A stretch of 64,000 nucleotides of DNA from Pelagicoccus sp. SDUM812002 (GCF_031127835.1 NZ_JARXHX010000007.1:186001-250000); one strand, 5' to 3'. Positions 8,949 through 17,563 are shown, counted from the stretch's first letter. A program made the numbers and translations. The notes: generated from the letters alone by a model not told the origin.

Positions 8949-9025
8949 GGTGAGGCGGATGAAAAGTGAATTTGGAAGAAACGTGGAACGAGTGACGAGC
9001 ACTCTCCCACATTTAACGAAGTGTC

Positions 9026-9829
9026 TTATCCGCGTTGGCGAACAGCTTCGAAGAGGGTGACGAGGGTAGCCATCGCTACATTTAGCGAATCGGCTTGTCC
9101 GGCCATGGGGATGAGTACCTTGGTGTCGCAGTTTTGCAGCCAATTTTCGGACAGGCCGAACTGCTCCGAGCCCATGACGATGGCCAGAGGGCCGCGCAGG
9201 TCGGTGTCGGTGTATAGGGTGTCAGTGTGCGGGGTTGTTGCGGCAGTGCGGATGCCTTTTTTGCGTATCCACTCTATTACTTCATCTGTGCTTGCGGATA
9301 CGGTGGGCATCGAGAATAGGACACCAGTAGAGGATCTCACCGCATTCGGATTGAAGAGGTCGGTCACTGAGTCGCAGCAGATTACCGCGTCCACTCCCGC
9401 TGCGTCGGCGGAGCGGAGAATGGTGCCGAGATTGCCGGGCTTTTCGATGGATTCGACGATGAGCAGAAAGGGAGGATCAGAGAGCTCCAAGTCGTTGAGT
9501 GTGTAGCTCCACTGTTTGATGACAGCTAGCAATCCTTCTGGGCGGTCACGGTAGGACACTTTTTCGAAGGCGTGCTTCGAGAGTTCGAAGAGAGTGGCTC
9601 CGCTCGCGTGGGCTTGGGATAGAAGGGCGACTTCGTTTTCACCAAGGAAACAGTCGGGGCAGAAAAAAACTTCCTGCGGAACGACATCCTTCTCCATCGC
9701 TCTAGAGATGGCGCGAAAGCCCTCTGCGATAAATACGCCCTGCTGGTTGCGGGCGCGACGATCGCGCAGTTTTACGAGGTTTTTGACTCGTACGTTTTGT
9801 AGGCTGGTAATGAGTTCGGCCTCGATCAT
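9026..9829 (-). CDS. TrmH/SpoU-family RNA 2'-O-ribose methyltransferase
   Basis: A 267-residue SPOUT methyltransferase with an N-terminal substrate-binding domain (about 1-95) followed by the knotted catalytic domain. The three SpoU motifs are present: ESIEKPGNLGTILRSADAAG (motif 1, including N and R), VMGSEQFGLSENW (motif 2), and IPMAGQADSLNVAMATLVTL (motif 3). It probably methylates a ribose in rRNA or tRNA, but the exact target cannot be read from sequence. It starts with ATG at 9829, with a 183-base promoter region shared with the divergent nuclease-like gene. Confidence 0.92.
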   Translation of the reverse strand: MIEAELITSLQNVRVKNLVKLRDRRARNQQGVFIAEGFRAISRAMEKDVVPQEVFFCPDCFLGENEVALLSQAHASGATLFELSKHAFEKVSYRDRPEGLLAVIKQWSYTLNDLELSDPPFLLIVESIEKPGNLGTILRSADAAGVDAVICCDSVTDLFNPNAVRSSTGVLFSMPTVSASTDEVIEWIRKKGIRTAATTPHTDTLYTDTDLRGPLAIVMGSEQFGLSENWLQNCDTKVLIPMAGQADSLNVAMATLVTLFEAVRQRG

Positions 9830-10012
9830 TGACCCCTGCTGTAGAGGGGCGCCGAGTTGTGTTCAAATAAAATGTATGGGCACAAACGAGGCTGTACTGG
9901 GACGAGAATGTAAAGAAATTGGATTCAATACCGTACTATAACCAATATTATTCCCTTGCTGGAAAACGCTTGATGTTCACAGTGTTACCAGTAACGCCCC
10001 ATTGCCCTCCTC

Positions 10013-10573
10013 ATGACAATAGTACCCATCCTCGTCGTCGTTGCGTTCGCGATACTCGCGATGTACCTTTTCCTAAACAAAAAGTCCGACGATAAGGACC
10101 GTGAAGGAATAGTGAGAGATATCCTTCAGAAGGACGCCCTTGCGATAGACTTTGGTGATGGCCGGTCGGTGGTGGTTAAGCTTTTTGGGATTACCCCCGC
10201 CACGGAAGCGGAAATGCTCGATGAAAAGATTTTCTCGTTTCTCGACGAAACGCTTCGAGGTCAAAAGGTGAGCGTAAAGCCAGTCCAGGTTGCGTCCACG
10301 GATGTGATGAGCGCGGAAGTACGTACCTTGGGAGGTGAATACGTGAACGCGGTTCTCGTGCGGCAGGGCTTTGCTCGTTGGCATGTTTCTGAAGCGAGCG
10401 GAGACGGAGCGCTCGGAGAGGCCCAGCAATTAGCTCAATCCCAGCAAGTTGGCGTTTGGAATCCGGCGATTATCCAGCTACTTGAAGACCGTAGGAATTC
10501 TGCTGGCGAGTTGAGCGACGATGATATCGCCAACATGGAAGTCGATCCGGACGAGCAGCAGACCAAGGAATAG
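10013..10573 (+). CDS. Membrane-anchored staphylococcal-nuclease-like protein (degenerate)
   Basis: 186 residues: an N-terminal membrane helix (about 3-22) and a SNase-like OB-fold (about 35-155). The C-terminal part is convincing (GGEYVNAVLVRQGFARW, AQQLAQSQQVGVWNP). However, the active-site segment normally reading RLxGIDxPE is VKLFGITPATEAEM. The catalytic Arg and the acidic pair are not in their usual context, so nuclease activity is doubtful and a binding role more likely. It heads a plus-strand run of redox-related genes, but the 54-base gap before the rhodanese leaves operon membership open. Confidence 0.7.
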   Translation: MTIVPILVVVAFAILAMYLFLNKKSDDKDREGIVRDILQKDALAIDFGDGRSVVVKLFGITPATEAEMLDEKIFSFLDETLRGQKVSVKPVQVASTDVMSAEVRTLGGEYVNAVLVRQGFARWHVSEASGDGALGEAQQLAQSQQVGVWNPAIIQLLEDRRNSAGELSDDDIANMEVDPDEQQTKE

Positions 10574-10627
10574 AATAGCGGTTTCTGCGCTGGACTAGGA
10601 GGCCAGGCCTCGGCTTGATATCGGGCG

Positions 10628-11059
10628 ATGAAGCAAGCCCTGTGGCAGTCCGTCTTAATTTTGGCACTCTCTTCGTTGTTGGGTGCCTTAAGCTTCGCTA
10701 TTCGACCCGATGCTGTTCCCTCTGATCTATCTGATCACGAAATCGAACTGTCTGCCGCTATGCTGCTCGAAGGAGCTTTATGGTTGGATGCCCGAATGGA
10801 TACCGACTTCGACTCGGCTCATCTTGATGGTGCGTTGTTGCTGAACGAAGAGAATTGGGACGCTGGATTCGTGCCCTTGCTGGACGTTTGGGTTCCCGGC
10901 TCTCCCATTGTTGTTTATTGCTCCAGCGAATCTTGTCTGCGCTCGCATCAGGTTGCGGAACGTTTGAGAGAGGAGCTCGGAACCGACCAGGTCTATTCCC
11001 TAAAAGGGGGCTGGGAAGCGCTGCTGGAAGCGGGACTTGTGGAGAGAGACGCGTTATGA
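10628..11059 (+). CDS. Exported or membrane-anchored rhodanese-domain protein
   Basis: 143 residues with a hydrophobic N-terminus (about 5-24: signal peptide or anchor), so the rhodanese domain is probably periplasmic. LWLDARMDTDFDSAHLDGAL is the N-terminal part of the fold, and IVVYCSSESCLRSHQVAE contains the active-site loop, with C98 as the probable catalytic cysteine and C103 nearby. The final KGGWEALLEAG is the usual last helix. Rhodaneses move sulfane sulfur between thiols. The stop overlaps the next ATG (ATGA), coupling it to the MauE protein. Confidence 0.88.
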   Translation: MKQALWQSVLILALSSLLGALSFAIRPDAVPSDLSDHEIELSAAMLLEGALWLDARMDTDFDSAHLDGALLLNEENWDAGFVPLLDVWVPGSPIVVYCSSESCLRSHQVAERLREELGTDQVYSLKGGWEALLEAGLVERDAL

Positions 11060-11499
11060 GTGCCCGAGTATTCAGCTGGATTCTCTACGCTGTGGTAGGG
11101 TTGTTCTTTGGAATCGCAGCATTCGTTAAGGTGCAGGATCCGAGCTCTTTCCTCTCTTCTTTGCTCACCTACCAAATCTTTTCCTACTCGCAAGCGTCGG
11201 TTCTCGCCTATTTCGCCCCGGCTTTGGAGGTGGTGGTCGCCTTTTGTCTCGTGAGCGGCGTCTGGCGGAGAGGGGCAGCATTGTTAACTATCTTCATGCT
11301 TTTGCTTTTCATTGGGCTCGTTGCTCAGGGAATGCTGCGAGGCTTGGAGATGAACTGCGGTTGCTTTGGCGAAAATCAGCTACAGACAACGGGCGACTAT
11401 CTTTTGAAGATGGGGCAAAATCTCGTACTGCTCTTGGCTGTAGCGGGAGCTTGGCTCGTCGAGACTAAAAGCAAAGGCCCCGAACCTTCCGATGGTTAA
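11056..11499 (+). CDS. MauE/DoxX-type membrane redox protein
   Basis: 147 residues with four membrane helices and the polar loop GLEMNCGCFGEN, whose CxC pair is a hallmark of MauE-like proteins. MauE is needed for disulfide formation or maturation in methylamine utilisation. Homologues outside that pathway are thought to pass reducing or oxidising equivalents across the membrane. The frame is open further upstream inside the rhodanese gene, but ATG 11056 overlaps the rhodanese stop and starts just before the first helix. Its end overlaps the peroxiredoxin start by eight bases, so three thiol-chemistry genes are translationally linked. Confidence 0.85.
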   Translation: MSARVFSWILYAVVGLFFGIAAFVKVQDPSSFLSSLLTYQIFSYSQASVLAYFAPALEVVVAFCLVSGVWRRGAALLTIFMLLLFIGLVAQGMLRGLEMNCGCFGENQLQTTGDYLLKMGQNLVLLLAVAGAWLVETKSKGPEPSDG

Positions 11500-11977
11500 A
11501 GTAAACGATTCGCTCAATCTTGGCTTTCCTGTTCGCCTCGTGGCGGAGGGAGAAAAGCGCGAGTGTACATTTGCTGAAATAGTCCAGCGCCCGACGATCG
11601 TCTCTGTTTACATGAGGAACAATACCGGCAGCTGCGATAAACAGGTGAAGCAGATGCAAGTTGCTGCAGCTGAGTTGGATAGGATCGGGGTCGACCTCAT
11701 CGGCGTGAGTAAGGATACGCCTGGTTCGCATCTCAAGTACGCGTGCAAGCTGGATCTGTCTTTCCCTTTGGTCTCCGACCCCGAGCATGATTTTGCGCAG
11801 GTAACGGACTCCTTGGTGGAAAAGAAGATGTACGGGAAAACGTTCCATGGCCCCACACGTGCGGCCTATCTCATCGATACAGATGGCAAGGTTTTGGGTA
11901 TTGTGGAAAAGGTCGATTCGGCGAACCATGCCGATCAGCTGATCCAGCTCGCTTCAGATGCGACGACCGCTTTTTGA
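11492..11977 (+). CDS. Peroxiredoxin (AhpC/TSA-like)
   Basis: 161 residues with a thioredoxin fold of the peroxiredoxin kind. VSVYMRNNTGSCDKQVKQM carries the presumed peroxidatic C48 at the end of the T-x-x-C motif, though the usual preceding proline is missing. Later DLIGVSKDTPGSHLKYACKL and FPLVSDPEHDFAQ are conserved, and C at YACKL may be a resolving cysteine. It reduces hydroperoxides using a thiol donor. No signal peptide is present, so it should be cytoplasmic. It overlaps the mauE-like gene by eight bases. Confidence 0.85.
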   Translation: MVKVNDSLNLGFPVRLVAEGEKRECTFAEIVQRPTIVSVYMRNNTGSCDKQVKQMQVAAAELDRIGVDLIGVSKDTPGSHLKYACKLDLSFPLVSDPEHDFAQVTDSLVEKKMYGKTFHGPTRAAYLIDTDGKVLGIVEKVDSANHADQLIQLASDATTAF

Positions 11978-12042
11978 TTATTGTTAAGTGGAATCTTTTT
12001 TAAGTTTACTAAAGGTCGGTTTTCCTGTGTTTCGGAGATCTT

Positions 12043-13899
12043 ATGATCTCGAAATTATCGTCGAAATGTCCGGTGAATTGGGCGGTTCTTGCCGTTCTAG
12101 GTGGCTTGACCTTGAGCCTCTCTGAAGCTCAAGACGACCCGTCATTCTCGGTCGAGCTTCCCGAGCTTTACGTGACTAGCTCTCACACAGCGACGGTCGA
12201 ACCGGCCTCGACGTACGGGGCGCCAGTCTCACGATTGGAGTTGAATCCTCAGTTCGACCTGCAGGTCCGCAACATCGCGGAGGCTCAGGGAGACGTCAGC
12301 ATTCGTGGAGGGATTTTCGAAAATACTGGTTTTCGGGTAGGAGCGGCGACTTTGGTTGACCCGCAGACCGGTCACTATTTCGCGGAAATTCCAGTCGCCC
12401 CTGAAATGCTAGAAGGCCCAAGTCTGCTGGTTGCCGGAGACAACGCGTTTGCAGGTTTCAACAGTACGGTGGGAACGGTGGACTATTCTTGGGCGGAGAT
12501 ATCGCAGCAAGGAAGCGCGGCAGTGGGATTTGGTGACAACAGTATGAACTACCAGCGCTTGCATCAAGCGACTCTGCTCTCCGTTGACCAGTCTGTTGTA
12601 TGGGGAGCCGAGGTGGAAACCTCACGCTCCGAGTCCTCTGGCTCTATCGAAAACGGTGACCACAATTTTATTCGATACAGTGGACGCTTGCAGCGAGTGG
12701 GCGAGTATACGCAAACGGATTTCTTTGCAGGCTACCAATCAAAGTACATCGCATGGCCAGAGCTTTACGCGGCGCCTTACGGTTCCAACGAGTCGGACGA
12801 AGTTCGCACCAGCTTGTTTCTATTCAATCATTCGCAGAATTATGGTCCGGAAAGCTCTTGGGAAGCGACTGTGTACCATCGCCGTCATCACGACCACTAT
12901 CTCTTCAATCGAGATTCGATCTCGGATCGTTCGTTCGTGCACCAGACTGAGGTCAGCGCAGCGGCCCTCAATGGTGCGCAAGCAATGAGCGATATATTTA
13001 AAGTCAACTACATGATTCAGTTAACCACCGATGAGATCGAGTCGACCACGCTGGAAAACAACTTCACAAGCCGCGATTATGCCAAGATTTCGCTCCTTCC
13101 AGAGTTTTTGCTCTCTGAAAAAGGAGAGCGCCGAGTAAGCCTTCGCGCTGGGCTTAGCTACGACGACACGAGCCGCGATGTTTCTGAGGTTTCTCCGATG
13201 GCGGATGTCACCTGGACCAACGGCGACGATACTTATTACCTTTCATTCTCTCAAGCGTCGCAAGTTTCCGGATACACGGCAGTTGGAGGGGCGACTGGCG
13301 GGCTTTTCGCGAGTAATCCGAATTTGAAGCGAGAAGTCTCTCGAAATGTGGAGGTAGGCGCTACGGTTAAGCGTTCGGATTGGAGCGTGAAGGCAGCCGC
13401 TTTCTTGAGAGAGGACGCTGACTTAGTCGATTGGACCTATTCTTTTGGTGCAACGAGTGCGCGCTCAGCGAAGAACGTCGACATCGACACCTACGGTTTA
13501 GAGGTGATCGGGTCCAAGCGCTTCGGCCAGCTTGAGCTGTTAGCGAGCGCTACGATCCTCGACAAGCACGAGGACTACGGGGATCCCAGCGTAGATGCTA
13601 GCTTCTATGCTCTGAATTTCGCGAAGCTCCGCTTGACGGCCGCTGCGGTTTGGCGGGCTACCGAGCAGATCCAGATTCGAGTGGACAACGAGTATCGTGA
13701 CCAGGCGGACAACCTCTTGCGTGAAGGCCGGGATACGGCGTTGTTCACCCACTGCGGAGTATATTATGCAATCCCAGAGATTGATGGTTTGGAGCTGAAT
13801 GCATCCATCGAGAATCTTTGGGAAGATGACTTTCAAGAAATTCCAGGCACTCCGGGACGCGGTCGTCAGTTGAGCGTAGGCGCTCGCTACAGCTGGTAA
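12043..13899 (+). CDS. TonB-dependent outer-membrane receptor (BtuB-sized)
   Basis: 618 residues, short for the family and in the size range of BtuB-like transporters. It has a signal peptide (about 1-30, hydrophobic core AVLAVLGGLTLSL), a TonB-box-like ELYVTSS stretch (about 40-46), a plug domain with GDVSIRGGIFENTGFRVG, and a beta-barrel ending in an aromatic residue (GARYSW). It imports a scarce ligand through the outer membrane using TonB energy. The ligand is unknown, and no cobalamin riboswitch is visible in the 65 bases upstream. It lies between the peroxiredoxin and the glutaredoxin-MauE gene on the same strand, but whether it belongs to that operon is uncertain. Confidence 0.88.
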   Translation: MISKLSSKCPVNWAVLAVLGGLTLSLSEAQDDPSFSVELPELYVTSSHTATVEPASTYGAPVSRLELNPQFDLQVRNIAEAQGDVSIRGGIFENTGFRVGAATLVDPQTGHYFAEIPVAPEMLEGPSLLVAGDNAFAGFNSTVGTVDYSWAEISQQGSAAVGFGDNSMNYQRLHQATLLSVDQSVVWGAEVETSRSESSGSIENGDHNFIRYSGRLQRVGEYTQTDFFAGYQSKYIAWPELYAAPYGSNESDEVRTSLFLFNHSQNYGPESSWEATVYHRRHHDHYLFNRDSISDRSFVHQTEVSAAALNGAQAMSDIFKVNYMIQLTTDEIESTTLENNFTSRDYAKISLLPEFLLSEKGERRVSLRAGLSYDDTSRDVSEVSPMADVTWTNGDDTYYLSFSQASQVSGYTAVGGATGGLFASNPNLKREVSRNVEVGATVKRSDWSVKAAAFLREDADLVDWTYSFGATSARSAKNVDIDTYGLEVIGSKRFGQLELLASATILDKHEDYGDPSVDASFYALNFAKLRLTAAAVWRATEQIQIRVDNEYRDQADNLLREGRDTALFTHCGVYYAIPEIDGLELNASIENLWEDDFQEIPGTPGRGRQLSVGARYSW

Positions 13900-14015
13900 G
13901 CAGAAGCCTCGTTTTACTTAGCAGGTGCTTGACGGCGTGGGCATTGGCCTGCGCCGCTTTTCTTCTTAGCGGGTTCAGCAATCTGGTTTGGCGCAGCTTG
14001 TGCAAACCACATGTG

Positions 14016-14753
14016 ATGAGCAAGAAGGCTACAATAGACCGCATGGTGGCTCCGGATTATCTTTGCCCATGGGGGCTCAAAGCTCTCGATTTGCTCAAGC
14101 GAGAAGGCTTCGAAGTGGAAGACCATCATATTCCCACCGAAGAAGACAACAAAGCATACAAAGCTGAGAACCACGTCGACGAGACACCGCAAATCTACAT
14201 CGAAGGCGAGCGAGTCGGCGGTTACGATGATTTGCGGGAACGACTCGGTAAGAAGGCTGTTTCAAGCGACGATACCAGCTACACTGCAGTGATCGTCATC
14301 TTCACGGTGGCCTCTTTACTGGCCTTGGGAGCGTCCTACGCCCGTTTAGCTGAACCCACTTTGGTGCTGTTTGCAGAACTTTTTGTCGCATTCAGCATGG
14401 TGTTGCTCGGCTTGATGAAGTTGTGCGACTTGGAATCGTTCTCCGTGCAATTTCTCACCTACGATTTATTGGCCCAGCGAAAACTACGCTACGCATACGT
14501 CTATCCCTTCGTGGAAACAGGAGCAGGACTGGCGATGTTCGCAGGGGTGCTATGGTACCTCGCGGCTCCGGCAGCTTTGATTATCGGCTTGGTCGGTGCC
14601 ACATCGGTTATCATGGCGGTCTACATCGATAAGCGGGAGCTCCGGTGCGCCTGTGTTGGCGGCGGAAGCAAGGTACCGCTTGGTTTGGTGTCCATGACAG
14701 ATAACCTAATGAAGATTGTCATGGCAATTTGGTTACTAATGACGCGGGCTTAA
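14016..14753 (+). CDS. Glutaredoxin-MauE fusion membrane protein
   Basis: 245 residues. The first about 80 form a glutaredoxin-like domain with a monothiol-type YLCPWGLKAL active site (C17) and ETPQIYIEGERVGGYDDLRE, the usual glutaredoxin substrate-binding end. Residues about 95-240 form a MauE-like module with four helices and a CAC pair (ELRCACVGGGSKVPLG). An upstream in-frame start at 13929 exists, but ATG 14016 begins the glutaredoxin domain cleanly. A fused cytoplasmic glutaredoxin and membrane redox module suggests transfer of reducing power through the membrane. It ends with its stop overlapping that of the opposing transporter within TTAA. Confidence 0.82.
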   Translation: MSKKATIDRMVAPDYLCPWGLKALDLLKREGFEVEDHHIPTEEDNKAYKAENHVDETPQIYIEGERVGGYDDLRERLGKKAVSSDDTSYTAVIVIFTVASLLALGASYARLAEPTLVLFAELFVAFSMVLLGLMKLCDLESFSVQFLTYDLLAQRKLRYAYVYPFVETGAGLAMFAGVLWYLAAPAALIIGLVGATSVIMAVYIDKRELRCACVGGGSKVPLGLVSMTDNLMKIVMAIWLLMTRA

Positions 14754-15610
14754 CTCATTGAAGCTTTTTTGCCCCACGCTATAGCAGCGAAGATTAGGAC
14801 CGCCCCGATGGTCAGTTTTAGAACTGAATCAGCTGTAATGTCGCCCGCCTCGCCGAAGATAAAGAGCGAGACTGCCATGGCGAGCGGAACGACGGCGTTG
14901 TTGCAAGTGGCGAGCACGCCGGGCGAGCTTAGGGCGGCGCCCTTGTTCCACCAAAAAAAGCCCAATCCGGAAGCTATGGCTCCGAGGTAAAAAAGGACGT
15001 ACCACTGGTCGTGACTTGGCGAGGTCTTGCTGGAGTCGCCAAAAAGTCCGAACCCAATTCCAGCCAGGATAGCTCCACCTAGGAGGAGGGCTGCCATCGC
15101 TTCGCTGTCGCGAACCTCCGGTCGCGGCCGTTTCCAAGATCGATAGAGGAGTTGTCCAATGCCGAAGGCGACGTTCGCGATCTGCATGAGCGCGAAACCG
15201 ATCCAGAACGAGCCTTCGGGCGCTTGGCTGTATTTGATTACCGCAGCACCAGCGATGGACAGACTGGCGCAACCAAGAAGGCTCCAGTGCCAGCGCCTCC
15301 TAACCATTTCGTGGGCGAGCACGATATACAGAGGAGTCAGAACCGAGAAAAGGGCCACCAGATGTGATGGGAGGAAGGCATAAGCTTTGATGTAGCTCAC
15401 GTACATGACTCCGTATTGGAGAGCTCCGATTCCAAATAGACTCAACAGGTCAGCGGCCTGCAGTTTCTTGAAACGGAAAAAGGGAGCGAAGCAGAGAAAC
15501 GCGATTCCGAGGCGAACAGTCGCGACAAAGGTCGAATCGAGTCCGGTAAGACGTCCCATGATCCCGAAGGAGAAGGCCCACAATAGCGAAACTGCGATGA
15601 GGAATAGCAC
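14750..15610 (-). CDS. EamA-family (DMT) transporter
   Basis: 286 residues with ten membrane helices and the two-repeat EamA architecture: IAVSLLWAFSFGIMG in repeat 1 and LGAIASGLGFFWWNKGA in repeat 2. The drug/metabolite transporter superfamily includes exporters of amino acids, amines and nucleotide sugars. YVSYIKAYAFLPSHLVALFSVLTPLY is near the carboxylate/amino acid/amine branch, but the substrate is not determined. It starts with GTG, 28 bases after aat on the same strand, and probably belongs to the msrB-unknown-aat-transporter operon. Confidence 0.9.
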   Translation of the reverse strand: MLFLIAVSLLWAFSFGIMGRLTGLDSTFVATVRLGIAFLCFAPFFRFKKLQAADLLSLFGIGALQYGVMYVSYIKAYAFLPSHLVALFSVLTPLYIVLAHEMVRRRWHWSLLGCASLSIAGAAVIKYSQAPEGSFWIGFALMQIANVAFGIGQLLYRSWKRPRPEVRDSEAMAALLLGGAILAGIGFGLFGDSSKTSPSHDQWYVLFYLGAIASGLGFFWWNKGAALSSPGVLATCNNAVVPLAMAVSLFIFGEAGDITADSVLKLTIGAVLIFAAIAWGKKASMS

Positions 15611-15638
15611 GATTTAGAGAAGTGGTTCTTTAAGAGGC

Positions 15639-16319
15639 CTAGAGCGACCACGAGCCTTGAAGTGTGGGATGGTTTTGGCTCATGGCGAGCTCGCGCAGGA
15701 AGGTGGAGCGAGAGACTTTTTCCCCGCCCAGGCTGGTGAGGTGCCTCGTGGGTTGCTGTGCATCGATAAAGTAGAAGTGTTTCTCGATCGAGAAGTCTAC
15801 GAGGGCGTCGAATGCGAATTTGGAGGCGTCGCGTTGGTGGTGGAACATTGACTCGCCAAAAAACGCTTTGCCGAGGGACACACCGTAGAGCCCGCCGACT
15901 AGCTGGCCTTCGAAGTAAGTTTCGAAGGAATGGGCGAGTCCGAGTTCATAGAGCTGGATATACGCTTCCTGCATGTCCCGAGTTATCCAAGTACCGTCTT
16001 GACCCGGTCGTGGTATTTTCGAGCAAGCGGCGATCACACTCGGGAAATCGGTGTCGATTCGGAGCTCATATTTCCCAGATCGCTTGAGCCTCGCGAGAGT
16101 CTTGCTCTGTTTGAAGTTTTGCGGATAGAGCACCATTCTAGGATTCGGAGAAAACCAAAGGATTGGGTCGCCTTCCGAGTACCAGGGGAAGACGCCGCAC
16201 GAGTACGCTGCGACTAGGCGCTCAGGACTCAGGTCACCGCCGATCGCGATGATGCCCTCTTCCTCCGCGAGCTCCGGATCGGGAAAAATCGGGTCTTCTC
16301 GTAGTTGAAAGATGGGCAC
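15639..16319 (-). CDS. aat: Leucyl/phenylalanyl-tRNA--protein transferase
   Basis: Aat transfers Leu or Phe from tRNA to N-terminal Arg/Lys of proteins, making them ClpS/ClpAP substrates in the N-end rule pathway. At 226 residues it is full length. Family signatures are FPDPELAEEEGIIAIGGDLS, SCGVFPWYSEGDPILWFSPNPR, HSFETYFEGQLVGGLYGVSL, FFGESMFHHQRDASKFA and FYFIDAQQPTRHLTSLGG. The start is GTG at 16319, in line with the usual N-terminus MPxFxL. It lies 14 bases after an unknown gene and upstream of the EamA transporter. Confidence 0.97.
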   Translation of the reverse strand: MPIFQLREDPIFPDPELAEEEGIIAIGGDLSPERLVAAYSCGVFPWYSEGDPILWFSPNPRMVLYPQNFKQSKTLARLKRSGKYELRIDTDFPSVIAACSKIPRPGQDGTWITRDMQEAYIQLYELGLAHSFETYFEGQLVGGLYGVSLGKAFFGESMFHHQRDASKFAFDALVDFSIEKHFYFIDAQQPTRHLTSLGGEKVSRSTFLRELAMSQNHPTLQGSWSL

Positions 16320-16333
16320 GCGTTTTCGCGGGA

Positions 16334-16873
16334 CTAAGGTTGAGGGATCTCCTCGGCGGTGCCGAATCGCTCGATCAGGCGATCGTATGATATGGTGCGG
16401 CTGTCGGGCGTCACCTTAGTGGTGAAAAGCTGGCTCCAGATTTCGCGTGGTATCACGTCCGTGGCTTGCGACGATCGCTTGGCGCTAGAGATGTCTTGGT
16501 TCTCGTCGAACGTCAGTTTCCAAGGGAGCTGGAAATAGGCGTGAGCCTTGTCGGCTGTAATGAGCAAGGCGCTCATAGCTTCCTCTCCAGTTTCCTCGTC
16601 TTGCATCCGTATCGCGGATACAAAGGAGATCACTCGGAGGTTGTAGACCCAAATAAGGTCGCAAATGGTTTGCAGCAGGTTCTCGCTGCTTTGGGTGACT
16701 GCGTTCGGCAGGGTCAGGTTGATGAAGGGGCCGCCTTCGCGTTTGCCAAGGAAGAGGGGCAAAATGCCTTTGAACTCTTTGAAGATGGCCTCGGAATGTA
16801 GGGCCATGGCCTCGTGCAGGCCCGAGGTGTTTGGCGGCTGTTCTGTGAGTAGCTTCTGAAGTGACGCTGACAT
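16334..16873 (-). CDS. Unknown cytoplasmic protein
   Basis: 179 residues, not recognised. There is no signal peptide or membrane segment. It contains a hydrophobic central helix region (SSENLLQTICDLIWVYNLRVI, about 62-82) followed by a strand-rich part (EAMSALLITADKAHAYFQLP) and a polar C-terminus. It has good coding character and lies between msrB (48 bases upstream) and aat (14 bases downstream), so it is very likely expressed with them. The tight link to aat suggests a housekeeping role, but nothing in the sequence defines one. Confidence 0.75.
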   Translation of the reverse strand: MSASLQKLLTEQPPNTSGLHEAMALHSEAIFKEFKGILPLFLGKREGGPFINLTLPNAVTQSSENLLQTICDLIWVYNLRVISFVSAIRMQDEETGEEAMSALLITADKAHAYFQLPWKLTFDENQDISSAKRSSQATDVIPREIWSQLFTTKVTPDSRTISYDRLIERFGTAEEIPQP

Positions 16874-16921
16874 GGGGCCAGCTTCTAGGAAGGCGATGGG
16901 ATGTCCAGCCGTTTGCGGTGC

Positions 16922-17518
16922 CTACTTGGCGTGGCCAGCGAAGCGGGTGAGGGCGCGGGTTTCAAGCTCAGCTTTGGGCACGAATTCGAGTGAGGCGGAG
17001 TTGATGCAGTAGCGGAGGCGAGTGGGCTTGGGGCCATCCGGAAAGACGTGTCCAAGGTGTCCGCCGCAGCGGTTGCAATGCACCTCGGTGCGGGTCATGC
17101 CGTAGCTGCTGTCGACGGTTTCGCCCACGTTCTCACTCGCAATGCTGTCCCAAAAGCTAGGCCAGCCGGTCCCTGAATCAAACTTTTGCCCGCTGGCGAA
17201 GAGCGGAGCGTCGCACCCGGCGCACAAGTAGATGCCCTTGTCCTTGTTGTTCCAGTAGACGTTACGGAAAGGTGGCTCAGTCCCTTGTTCTCGCATCACT
17301 CTATATTGGTCGGTCGAGAGAAGCTGTTTCCACTCGTTGTCGCTTTTCTTGAAAGCGTCCAGAGCAGTGGTTTCAGCGTGGGAAGGAACAGCGCAAGCCT
17401 CGAGGTCTGCCTCGGTTGGTTTGCTCTCTGCGGAGGTTGGTTTTTTCGGATCGGCTGCCATTATGAAAGGGGTGATCGCGGCGATGAGTGCGGCGAGAGT
17501 TGTTAGTTTCGTTTTCAT
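16922..17518 (-). CDS. msrB: Exported peptide-methionine (R)-S-oxide reductase
   Basis: MsrB reduces R-methionine sulfoxide in oxidised proteins. From ATG 17518 the protein has 198 residues: a signal peptide (about 1-21, core TLAALIAAITPFIMA), a linker, then the SelR/MsrB domain. That domain has both zinc CxxC pairs (CAGC, CNRC), FDSGTGWPSFWD, the GHLGHVF motif and the catalytic cysteine in RYCINSASL. The export signal indicates a periplasmic repair enzyme for envelope proteins. It appears to be the first gene of the minus-strand group that includes aat. Confidence 0.94.
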   Translation of the reverse strand: MKTKLTTLAALIAAITPFIMAADPKKPTSAESKPTEADLEACAVPSHAETTALDAFKKSDNEWKQLLSTDQYRVMREQGTEPPFRNVYWNNKDKGIYLCAGCDAPLFASGQKFDSGTGWPSFWDSIASENVGETVDSSYGMTRTEVHCNRCGGHLGHVFPDGPKPTRLRYCINSASLEFVPKAELETRALTRFAGHAK

Positions 17519-17563
17519 GGGACGTTGTTGGTAGAAGTTCGCTTCTTTCCCTGTATGAGGCAA

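Noticed and set aside
11978-12042. Cobalamin riboswitch before the BtuB-sized receptor
   Set aside because: Only 65 bases are available and no B12-box-like sequence is visible.
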